A stretch of DNA of 64,000 bases, from the NCBI GenBank assembly GCA_032358165.1, contig JAALGY010000032.1, forward strand, positions 4,092,001-4,156,000, read 5' to 3'. Positions 54,217 through 64,000 of the stretch are shown here, piece by piece. Each line of letters begins with the position of its first letter. Position 1 is the stretch's first letter. Source of the stretch: Diplosphaera chodatii (lineage: Eukaryota > Chlorophyta > Trebouxiophyceae > Prasiolales > Stichococcaceae). The translations under genes and the position numbers were made by a program. Under the pieces are notes generated by a model that saw only the letters and a program-made list of their open reading frames with translations, was not told the origin of the DNA and did no database searches.

Positions 54217-55139
54217 CTGGTTGTAAATCACAGGAGGTATTCCACAGAAAAGGTGCGTGCCAGGGCAATGGTACTGCTTGGTAGGTACACAACCATGTAC
54301 AACCATCAGGTGAGCTGCAAAGTGATGCATTTTGCTGACCTTCACGGCGGCTGCGACGGCAGAGCATTGTGGCAGAGTTGGTGCAGGATCCGCTCCCATG
54401 CTCCATGCGAGCTAGCAGTACCTCACAACCCTCTTGATGATCGCCATATGTCATTCGGACTCAGCTTGCCAGATGTGGGATCGTGTGCGCTGCATCTCGA
54501 TGCAAGTTGACCCCTCAGATTGCCACATGCTTAGGTGCCACATGCTCACGGATTCTGCGCATACTCAGCCTGCATCTCTTGTGGATCATGAGGAGCCGCA
54601 TCATGGTGCTGGAAGGAGCTACCGATGCACTGGCCCAGCGCTGCAGGCCCGTTTCCTGCATCAGGGGGCGTGCTCATGCGCCCGTCCCGAGCTTCGCTTG
54701 CAACTCGGCACTGGGGGCACTCTCTAGGACCGCCTGTCATTGTCGCCCCACGTACACACCCGTGCGTGTCAGAAGCCTGACAGAGACAAAGCGGACCCTT
54801 TAAAGCAGCAAACACGCGAGGCGCCATGGCATCGACGCAGCATTCTGCACGTTGCTCTACGCTGTATTGCCGCACATCGCAAGACCACATCCCGTCTTAC
54901 GTCCCAAGGTATGCGTCGTGCGCTGAGCACGCTGACGTAAATTAAGCGCTACTGCGAAGCGCTGGCAGGCGTACCGATCAAGCCCCTTTGCACCGCTCGC
55001 TGGCTATCGTACGATGCATGCATTCCAGTGTTGTCAATCATCAGCATGCGGTCACGTGCAGCCTCTGCGCAGGAAGCATTGCGATCACCTGAGCACCCAG
55101 TCGCGTCCGGTGCACGCAGGACTCTGGGAAGCATTCGCC
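54217..55139. other. 5' region of the DUF4504-like gene and promoter of the Hint gene
   Basis: Should hold the missing first exon(s) of the minus-strand gene and the promoter of the plus-strand Hint-domain gene. Several open frames exist but none shows convincing splice-linked coding. Confidence 0.4.
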
Positions 55140-57656
55140 ATGGCATCCCGCGCCAACGTTTGCCTGGTGGCGGCAGCAGCGTCGCTCCTGATGCTCCTGG
55201 CTCCTGCTGCCGCCGAGCGCAAGCTGCTGCAGGGCCCCTTCGAGGACTGCGCCGTGAGCACCAAGGCCACCGTCATCCCCGAGAGCCAGCGCTGCGGTGG
55301 TGACCGCAATGGCTGCTGTCAGGTTCGTAGCCATGATAAAGAATGACTGACGCACGCACCTGCTGCGTGCATGTTTACTCTCGAGCCACCGCTGCCTCCC
55401 ATAATGTACGTCATATTGCTGTGATCCTTGACTGACAAAACCAAGCCACGGGCAGCTGCTCGTGAAGTCGGCGTGATGCGATCAACAGGCAAGCTTTGTG
55501 CATTCATGTGGTCGCAGGCAACCAACATCGGGAATAAGCAGAACCAGTACCCCAACTGCGGCAACCCGGACCCGTCTAAGAAGCCCGCCTACTGCAAGTG
55601 CGACAATTGCTGCCTTGTGTGGGGAGTTGCATCAGCAGAACTTCGCACCACTATCAGACCCTGCGTAGCTCTTTGCCAATGTCTGACACCATGTTGTATC
55701 TGGGTTTCACAGAGACAAGCACCCCCAGCTGCCCTGGAGCTGCAGCAAGTGCGCTCTTGAAGTGCTGTCTTTGGCCTGCCTTCGCTGCATCAGCGCTTCT
55801 CTGTCTGCATGAATGCGTCAACATCCATGTCCCACCCTCGTGTGGAGGGAGCTCACCTTGTTCTTCTGCTTCTGCAGGTTCACATGTGCTGCAGGAACCC
55901 AATGCGCCTGCAACTTCAATGACTGCACCTGGTGAGCCCTCAGCCCCATGACCTCGCAGTAGCATACTCTTTCACATGATGTATGCTGACAGGCTGACTG
56001 GAGTCCACCAGTTTGAGGTCTGCGCTGCTGGACAGCAAGCTTCAGACGATCCTCTTGTCTCCTGTGCAGCACCTCCAACCAAAACATCAACAACATCAAG
56101 AACAACAACCCACAGGCAACCGCCATCAAGTGCTTCCCTACGTCCTTCGGCGGCCCATCCATCTGCTCAAGTGCGCCGCCTTGCATATGCTGGTGCAATA
56201 TGCAAGTAGTGCTGCTGCGCTGCTTTCCAGATGCACTCACCCATTGTCGGTGTTGACAACCATGCATGGCATCTACATATGTGCAACGTTGTTGGCTTGG
56301 CCATCTGAGGAGTATGGCTTCATGCACCTGCAGACGACAACTTCTGCTTCCCAGCGGATGCCTTTGCCATGATTCGCGATCCCGCTACAGGGCTGCCGGC
56401 CCCCAAGCGCCTGTCTGCCACCACCTCTGGCGACGAGGCCCAGGTGCAAACCCTTTATGCTTGCAGATAGGCCTGCTCGTGATGTGCACTACTTCACGAC
56501 AGATGAAGCGGCCATCTGGCACACACTTGGGTCTGAGCCTCTGCTGGTGTTTGCCAGCGGTGACGAGAACACCACCGCATGTCGCCTCAGGCTTTCTGTG
56601 GCCTGCACAGCGTGACTGGTGCATCATCGCACATGATGACCGAGTTCGCATGTGCTGCAGGTGGTCACTCGCGACGGCTCCCTGGCCTGGTCGCCCATCT
56701 ACTTGTTCCCGCACTTCCAGACCAGCGGCGAGCGCACCTTTGTCCGCATCACCACCGAGTCCAATGCCACGGTGCGCGTCAGATCCAGTCGTCACATGTC
56801 AGCTGGCTGCGGCTGGCCTGCAAGCATAGCTACGTGCTGCACCTTCGATGAAGAGCAGTGCGCCCTGCTAGCACAAACAGGAAGGTGCACTAGTGCTGCA
56901 GCATCGGTCATGACCGCTTGCTGTGAAGGTGTGTCGGTGGTGCTGTGCAGATCCGCATGACCGCGGACCATTATGCGCTTGTGTCCGACTCCCGTGCCGC
57001 CAGCTTTGCAAGCCGTGCGGCCGTCCCTGCTGCCGCCGTGCAGCCAGGGCAGTTCGTGTGGCGCCCCCACACCTTCAAGGCCGTCGCCGAGCCGGAGCTG
57101 GTCACATCTGTTGACGCCGTCAGCGGCACCGGCATCATCAACCCCTTCACCCTCGAAGGTATGGAGCTGTGCCTTGCATGCGCCCTGCTGGTGCATCCTG
57201 CAACGATGCTGCTGAGTAGAGGTACGTGCAGCTGAATGCCTTGGCTGCCAGTGACCTGAACTCACTCTGCGCTTCCCATACCTCGCAGGCAACATCGTGA
57301 TCGATGGCATCGTGGCGTCCAGCTACAACACTATGCTGGGCTCCGAAAGCCAACATGCATGCAGTTACCACCACTGGCCGCGCCCTGTACCGCCTGTGGC
57401 CATCGCTGTTCCGCCACGTGCACGCCAAGCGTGTGGCTGAGCCAGTGTCGCTTGCTATTGGCCACGCCGCCGCCAAGGTGTACATGCATGCTGCAGTTGA
57501 CATGCACCCAAATAAAGCGGACGCGCATCCCTGCTGCTCAGCCATACTTCCTGTTGCAAGCGCTTCAAGGCAATGCAGTGTTGCTGACAGACTGTACGCA
57601 TGTCTGGCACGCAGGTGCTGCAGCTGGCTGGTAGCATTGCGGTTGCAACAGTCTGA
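55140..57656 (+). CDS. secreted Cys-rich protein with Hedgehog/intein (Hint) autoprocessing domain; one-base frameshift near 3' end
   Basis: Nine exons: 55140-55322, 55518-55618, 55878-55931, 56070-56170, 56334-56443, 56661-56771, 56951-57158, 57289-57477, 57615-57656. Signal peptide MASRANVCLVAAAASLLMLL ending at APAAA is followed by a Cys-rich ectodomain (RCGGDRNGCC, YCKCDNCCL, QCACNFNDCTWC). A Hint domain spans about residues 151-303: nucleophile Cys in NDNFCFPADAFAM, SGDEAQVVTRDGSLAWSPIY, TFVRITTESNATV, block-B-like RMTADHYALVS, and GNIVIDGIVASSYN. Hint domains self-cleave at the first Cys; in Hedgehogs this is coupled to lipid attachment (family knowledge). A C-terminal segment (RALYRLWPSLFRHVHAKRV, then VLQLAGSIAVATV) follows. 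The exon at 57289-57477 is one base out of register between VASSYN and that segment. This is either a sequencing error or a real frameshift that would end the protein soon after the Hint fold. Confidence 0.8.
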
Positions 57657-58168
57657 GCTGCCGTAGCGTATTTCACATGCGGATCGAAAAGGAGAAGTCA
57701 GATGCAGGACGGTCGGAAAGACGGCGTGCAGAGGCCAAGAACGGGTGGTGCATGCTGCTGCCCTAGCCATGGACTTAACAACAGTCGTTGAATTTATCAA
57801 GATTCGTGATCAGACAACCTCCCTCAATGACCGACGCCACATGTTTCCATTAGTCCTCAGGTCCTGTAGGTCATTTGCGTCGGTGTGTGCGACATTGGAT
57901 CGTGTAATGTGATGCCCTCGCTCGCAAACTGGACTGAATGCAGGGTAAACATTCTCGCAACCTGTGCAGCCTGCCAATTCCCTTGTGCAATAATCCCTTG
58001 TGCATCGTCAGTCGAGTGTCAGGTTGTCAGCGTGGTAGATTTAGGTCAAACCGTGGTTTCGGGGGCAATTTCACCACGGGAGCGGCAATGTGCCTGGACG
58101 TCGGGCCAGGACCGTTCATGTTCGCATTAAGGTGCTTGTCAGTTCCTAGCTGGGCGCAAGCAGGCATC
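57657..58168. other. intergenic region
   Basis: 3' UTR of the Hint gene (TGTAA near 57904) and promoter of the protease gene. No coding signal. Confidence 0.45.
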
Positions 58169-61100
58169 ATGATGGTGGTGAGGCGACGAGCAGCGCTGTT
58201 GTCGCTGGTCCTGGTGCTCGCCCTGGCGTCGGGTGCGTGTGCCAAGCAGGACAGCCGGGAGGCCCACATTCGGCTGCAGTCTGCGGCAAAGGCGAGTACC
58301 AACATGCAGCTGATGTTTGCTGCGTGCGCTTACCGCGCATATACTCAGTATAGGCCAGGTCGGGGGAATGCACCCCTGCATCCAACCCCAAGACGAAACG
58401 TATCAACAATGGGAAGCAGGCTGCAAACATGCATGGAACGCATCTCATTCACGCAACTTACGCTATCAAAGCTGTGCTGGGTGAACGACTTTGTGCATGG
58501 GCAAACAATGTCGTGCTTGGTCAGCATAGTCTGAAGGTCCAGCACAGCACTTATCCTTGTCCTTCTGTTGCAGCTGGACCCACGCAGCGCCTTCGACGAC
58601 TGGGTATTGCGCTTTGAGCGCGTATACAAGGACAATGTCGCGGTATGACCAGATTCTATACAGTTTGACCTGCACTGGATTGGCTGTCCATGTCTGAGCT
58701 GCCCACCCAAGGAAACCGCTGAACACATGCAAGGGTTCGCATGGTTGCTTGCTTGCATGTGCAGAGGATTTATTGGTAAACCTTTGAACAGGTGCTACTC
58801 TCCTGAAACGCGATGTGCGGCACATGCATGAGTCAGTCTATGCCCTCATTTCCCATGCAGGAATATGAGCACCGCTTCAAGGTGTGGCTCGACAACCTGG
58901 AGTTCATCGTCGAGTACAACGCGCAGCACCTGTCCCACTGGGTGAGCCGCCTGCTCTGAATCACTGCAACGCCGCCGCAAGCGTCCCGTTGCTGTGTCGG
59001 TTGCTGCTGTTGACCATATTGGCACTGCCATTGCCATCATGGTGCCACTGGCCGCTAACCACACGCGAGGCATACTGCATCCTGCACACCACGTTTGGGT
59101 GTTCTTTCAACAGCGCATTCGGAGTTTGTCCCTAAGCACTTGCCCAACGTATGTCACGCCTCACTGTTCTCTGCTGGTGCCTGCAGCTGGGCCTGAACCA
59201 TCTGGCAGACTTGACGCACGACGAGTTCAAGGCGCACTACCTGGGCTACCGGGCGGAGCTGCGCCCTGAGCGCAACGCCAGCCAGCTGCTGGGCGCGGCG
59301 CCCTTCCGGTACGAGGGCGCCTCCCCGCCCGAGCAGGTCGACTGGGTGAAGGCCGGCGCCGTGACGAAGGTCAAGAACCAGCAGCAGGTGCCCGGCAGCC
59401 GTCGTGCCTGCTCTACTAACTCGCGTGCAGGAGCTGGCATGCACAAGGTCATTTCTGTTGTTGGCACATACCCTCACATCAACTACAATGCTGAAGCGGG
59501 CCACTTGGACACTGTTTTGCAGTGCGGTTCCTGCTGGGCATTCTCGACCACCGGCAGCATTGAAGGTGACCTGACGGAAGCAGCCTGATGGTGACTTTGG
59601 CACGATTCTGATCACTGCCACCTCCAGCCGAGCATTGCCTGCAGAATGCATGTTGCGCGCTGCCAGCGGTCCTGCAAGCTGCTGACGCCCCTTGAGCCTC
59701 CCTGCACCAGGTATCAACCAGATCGTCACAGGCGAGCTGACGTCGCTGTCAGAGCAGGAGCTCATCGACTGCGACATCGTGCAGGTGGTTGCTACTAAAT
59801 GCTCACTCCTCTTTCTGACATTGCAGCATAGTATGGCACCCACATCTGCCCCCATGCTTAGTATTACATCAGCGTTGTGCGCGTTGCCATTTGACTTTTA
59901 TTCACAGATGGGTCGAAGTCAGTGTACTCACATGAGTGTCATGCGTGTAAAGGACCATGGGTGCCACGGCGGCCTCATGGACTTCGCTTTCAACTTCACC
60001 ATCGACAACGGCGGCATTGACACTGAGAAAGACTACCCCTATGATGCCCTGGAGGAGACCTGCCAGGTATTTGCATTTGCATACTGCCATTCCTAAACTT
60101 TGCTCGCAATCCTATACATGCCGGTATGAGAGCCCATTAGCTATCGTTGCCAGTATGTGGGAAGAAAAAGAGTGACACGGGTGCGATTGTGCGTGCAGGT
60201 GGGCAAGCGCAACCGGCATGTCGTCACCATCGACAGCTTCGAAGATGTGCCGCCCAACAACGAGGTCGCCCTCATGAAGGTGCGTCAGCATGCCTGCCTG
60301 CAGCAAGACTCTGTCCAGCTGGGCTGCCTGTGCTACTGCCCATGGCAGCATCCTCGCGCGGCATTTTCTTCAGTCCACCAACATATCAGCTTTCACACAT
60401 CCCATTGTCCCACTGTTGTGCCAAGCATCCAAAATTAACATGCAAACCTGCGCCTGCAGGCGGCCGCGCACCAGCCAGTCAGCGTGGCCATCCAGGCCGA
60501 CGAGCGGCCCTTCCAGCTGTACTCGGGCGGCGTCTTCGATGCGCCCTGCGGCACAGCGCTCGACCATGGCGTGCTGGTGATCACTACGTTCCTATTATGG
60601 ATGTTTGCGCCCTTTTACCTGCTGTCAGCTTAGCTCTGACATTCGTAGGCTATGCTTCTGCTTGTTAGCGCTCGCCTGCTGCGGCCTCGGGCTAGCTGAG
60701 TAACTGAGCGAGCCTAAGTGAGATGATGCGACTGGTTGTCTCAGGTGGTTGGTTACGGCCATGAGACGGTCAACGGCACCAGCATGCCCTACTGGACAGT
60801 CAAGAACAGCTGGGGCGGCGCCTGGGGCGACCAGGGCTACATCAAGTGCGTCCCCCACCACTGCGCCCTTGCTTTCGAGGACTTCACCATGTTACTGAGG
60901 CACTACGCTGCCCTGCCCGGCCACTCACACAGCGCCAGGCTGCTAGGCCACTACTTGCCCCACTACCTGACTCTGAATTTGCTTCATCTTCAGGCTTGTG
61001 CGCAACCTCGGCACAGCGGGCGCGAGCCCCGGGCAGTGCGGCATCGCGATGCAGCCGTCCTTCCCGGTGAAGACGGGCCCCAACCCGCCGGCGCCAACGC

Positions 61101-62084
61101 CAGAGCCGCCAACACCGCCCACGCCGCCCACCCCGCCGGAGCCCAAGCCTGTGGCGTGCGACGACACCACCTCCTGCCCCAATGGTGCGCTGCCCTCTGA
61201 TAATATGAGATTCTCGCTGGTCGTCCTGTCCTTACTCCGATCTCACCTACCTTCCTCTCTTTATTCCTTTGGACCAGCATGAGACCGTGAAAGCAGCCAT
61301 GTGCTGTGGTGGTGCTGCCAGACCTTTTCTCTTGGGAGCTTCTGCAGAGAATGCGCACTGTGTATCCTATTGGTACTGGATCGAGTGTGGCTGATGGCCT
61401 GCTGCGCAACGGTTGCAGGGAGCACGTGCTGCTGCCTGCGCGAGTTCTTCGGCTTCTGCTTCACCTGGGCGTGCTGCCCGCTGCCAAAGGCCACCTGCTG
61501 TGCGGATGGCTCGTGCGTCATTATTCCCACTCTCTGCCACACCTGTCAGGGCATGAGCATGTTAGACCTGAGCGTTGTGCACTTGGCATGCTTGCTTGAG
61601 CACACCGGCCCAGAGAGCGCAGGATGTCGACAGAAGTGCTGTTGTGTTTGACTGCAGGCACTGCTGCCCACATGAGCTGCCGGTGTGCGACACCACCGTG
61701 GGCCGCTGCATGAAGAACGACACCATGGCCGCCCTGCAGGTGCGCCCCAGCATCTTTTGCTGAACATCAGCCAGTAGCCCTGCCCTGCTTTTGCTCTGGA
61801 GAGCACTGGTCAAGGTTTTGCCTGCTGGTCACATTACTGCCTGAGTGACATCAAAGCCTCCAGCCTGTGTGTCTGCATGGCAAATCCGCACGTCTCTGCT
61901 GCAGGAGTCGATCCCATGGGTGGAGAAGCATGCGGCTTCGCGCAACACGCATGGCCGCTCCTGGGTGCCCCGCGTTCCTGGCTGGGCCGAGCACATAGTG
62001 GAGGCTGCCGAAGCTGCCATCGAGGGCCAGCTGGGCCAGGAGAAGGACAGCTCGGAGCAGATCCATGTGCTGGACCTGGCCTGA
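58169..62084 (+). CDS. papain-like cysteine protease with C-terminal granulin domain (RD21-like)
   Basis: Secreted or vacuolar C1A protease made as a zymogen. Fourteen exons: 58169-58291, 58574-58642, 58861-58941, 59187-59387, 59523-59565, 59711-59784, 59953-60066, 60199-60279, 60460-60576, 60745-60845, 60994-61184, 61419-61512, 61658-61739, 61905-62084; 516 residues. A signal peptide ([16 protein letters not shown]) leads into the I29 prodomain ([51 protein letters not shown]). The catalytic domain has Gln and Cys in [22 protein letters not shown], His in ALDHGVL and Asn in [20 protein letters not shown] Pro-rich linker ([11 protein letters not shown]) precedes a granulin module ([21 protein letters not shown]). 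About 60 further residues follow, which RD21 enzymes lack. The intron after 58291 uses a GC donor (AAG|GCGAGT). Start chosen at the ATG before the signal peptide; a second ATG follows directly. Confidence 0.94.
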
Positions 62085-63441
62085 GTGGCGCACCGCAACC
62101 CAGCCCGGCAGCGCACACCTCAGCAGTCTCATGCTGTTGCCGCGCCGGCAGCGGCAGCTTTGGTGAAGCTGTAGTGGTCAGCTGCACGGTGGCCATATGT
62201 GCAGCCCAGATCTTCGCACGATAGGTCCATCTCGCAGCCGGTGAGGCGAATGAAGTCTGGGTAGCAGCAAGCAGCAACTGCAGTCGCTTTGAGCATTCTT
62301 TCGACAAACCCTCTGCGCCCTGCCCTTGGGCAGGCACTGCAGCTGGGGTGCCATGCTGCGTGCGGCGCTTCGCCGCCCCGCAGCATGCACTGTACACATG
62401 TATTGCGTGTCCGCTTGTAGCAATAACCTGCTCTGAAGATGGTCGAGGCCTGTATTGAGCATTTGCTCATGAATGCTCTGGTGGCCTCGCGGCGACCCTC
62501 GAATTCTTGGCGCCGTGGTCGCACCGTGCATGCTGTCAGCTTGTCTTGCTCACTATATCTGCCACTCTTGCAACAAACTGGCTGGTGAAGGCTGGTGCCT
62601 AAAGCAACACGCTTGGACTTGCCCGATGTGCAATGACAGAGCTGCAGTCTGCCAACTTGGGCAAGCTAAACCCTATATTGTACATCAGCGACAAGCGCAC
62701 CAGATCCCGCAGATGCAGCCCACGATAACACAGTAACCGCACGGCACGTCACGTTGCTCAGTGACCGTCACATGTAGCAAAAGCTGCTTGTAGGCGTGGC
62801 TGTGGCCAGTTTCTACCGCACGAGCTCCCGCGTCCGAAGGTGAAGTACGGACTGCAGTGCGGCTGCACGGAGTCGGCTGAGCGGGGCCTCGAACGATCCG
62901 TAGGTACGTCTGATATTCGCTGAGGATGCATCCGCCCTGCGCAATGCTGCACCTAACAAGCACCGTCGCATACATTGTGCAGCCCGCACGTGACATGCAG
63001 AAACGGCTCATGACTTGTGGCTGCGGCATCTCGGCCCCCGCGGCAGACTGGCACGTCTAGACGCTACGGCCGCGTGCCGGGCTCAGCAGCTGCTTAGGCT
63101 GCGGAGATTGCAGAATTGTGTAGTCATGTTCTGAAACAGAGCAGCGAAGTGAATTGTCGCCCGTTGCTGGTCTGCTGGCTGGCTCCGGGACTGGCACAAA
63201 TCCGTCATTGCATGCTATTGGGCCCATTTGCGGGCGTGAGCTGTGGCTCACGGCCGCCGATGACGTCGCCCTCATGGGGAACGAAGTTTTCGTGGTATCG
63301 TGGCACTGATCGTCATGCTTGCTTGCAGCCCAAGCGGCTGGGCAACCAGCCTACACACTGAGCACACGCTTAGCGGCTGGCCGACTCTAGATCCCAGCGT
63401 GAGCGGATCCATGCAGGGATGGACCTTGCGATCTGGCTGAC
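62085..63441. other. intergenic region
   Basis: Protease 3' UTR, then about 1 kb with no convincing exon chain on either strand. Confidence 0.45.
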
Positions 63442-63730
63442 ATGCACCGGTCTAACACGGCTGGTCGTCTGGAGGCTCGCCTGCAGCTCCACCGGCAGCT
63501 CAATGCGCTTGCAACGGACGTCAGACCAGCAGGAGTTTTCTGCAGTTCCTGGCTGCATTTGCCACTGATTTCGCAACTCTGCTGACTTGACAGGCACTTG
63601 GCGCTGATGCCGGGGGTCAGCGGCTGGTCAGCACGCCGGCGCAGCTGCAGCGTGCTGTGAGGAGCGGGCTCAGGACTAGGGAGCTTTACAAAGTCACGTC
63701 TGGCAGCTGGGCAGAGCTCACTACTCTTGG
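63442..63730 (+). CDS. possible start of an unidentified gene (two exons)
   Basis: ATG at 63442 opens MHRSNTAGRLEARLQLHRQL; a GTCAGA donor after 63519 and a GACAG acceptor before 63594 join it in phase to ALGADAGGQRLVSTPAQLQR, ending at a GTGCGT donor after 63730. The composition is coding-like and helical, but there is no family match. I found no phase-compatible link to the open frame at 63830. Confidence 0.25.
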
Positions 63731-63829
63731 GTGCGTGTTCCTGGGTGCACGGCGGCGGCGGCGCCCCTGCCATAGACCCGGCAGCTGCGGGGGCGGCATC
63801 AGCGCAACCGGGGCGGCATGTGTTGAGGC

Positions 63830-64000
63830 ATGGACGGCCTTGAGCGGGCGAGCCTGGCGGACGCCGAAGCGGCTTTGCCGCTGACGCTGCCCGCTGCAGC
63901 GGACGGCGACGTCGAAGTCACAGTGCTGCAGCTCGGCAGGTAAGCGCCACATTGCTCGACCCCGGCAATGGTCCGCAGCGTCAGCAGAGCACCTGCATGT
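63830..64000 (+). CDS. possible first exon of a gene continuing beyond the window
   Basis: ATG at 63830 begins MDGLERASLADAEAALPLTL and runs to a good GTAAGC donor after 63939 (ending VLQLGR). It looks like a genuine first exon by frame and donor quality, but nothing identifies the product. Confidence 0.35.

Noticed and set aside
56444..56660. Possible extra exon in the Hint gene (VHYFTTDEAAIWHTLG...)
   Set aside because: Phase and the Hint fold both require SGDEAQ to join VVTRDGS directly; the stretch is not in phase with either side.

Overview
This window is nuclear DNA from a green alga, most likely a chlorophyte close to the Chlorella/Coccomyxa-type lineages (inference). Every confident gene is broken into many short exons (often 50-200 nt) by GC-rich introns ending in (T/C)GCAG. 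Encoded families are plant/algal, including a conserved plant-type plastid protein and a papain-granulin protease of the RD21 type. A TTTAGGG-type telomere motif sits in an intron, and TGTAA, the chlorophyte poly(A) signal, follows several stop codons. There is no operon logic and no rRNA, tRNA or CRISPR that I can see. I built the gene models by hand from protein-family landmarks, GT/GC-AG splice sites and reading phase. Nearly all of them chain in phase from end to end.

Layout from left to right: the 3' part of a PPTC7-like PP2C phosphatase (+, to 4064); a 107-aa membrane microprotein (+); eIF1A (-); a 73-aa microprotein (+); an oligopeptidase-B-like S9 serine peptidase of 16 exons (-); copy A of a plastid-type conserved protein, which carries a one-base frameshift (+); a 104-aa single-TM protein (-); a homomeric acetyl-CoA carboxylase of 54 exons and about 2,422 aa filling 18.9-39.5 kb (+); a secreted protein of 9 exons (+); SEC23 of 19 exons (-); copy B of the plastid-type protein (+); a small membrane ORF (+); a DUF4504/C1orf74-like protein (-, 5' end unresolved); a secreted Cys-rich protein with a Hedgehog/intein (Hint) domain (+); a papain-like protease with a granulin domain (+); and one or two weakly supported gene starts at the right edge.

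The genes are ordinary neighbours rather than one pathway: fatty-acid precursor synthesis (ACCase), COPII vesicle budding (SEC23), translation initiation (eIF1A), proteolysis (oligopeptidase B-like, papain-granulin), signalling (PP2C) and the secretory or extracellular space (Hint protein, secreted protein). Three pairs are divergent and may share promoters: oligopeptidase/copy A, the 104-aa protein/ACCase, and SEC23/copy B.

The most interesting items are the secreted Hint-domain protein, which keeps the autoprocessing motifs; a set of GC-AG introns, two with an identical GCATGC donor; single-base frameshifts in two otherwise intact genes; an interstitial telomere repeat beside an ACCase splice acceptor; AT-rich islands and a partial exon duplication inside SEC23 introns; and two abutting perfect palindromes between convergent genes.
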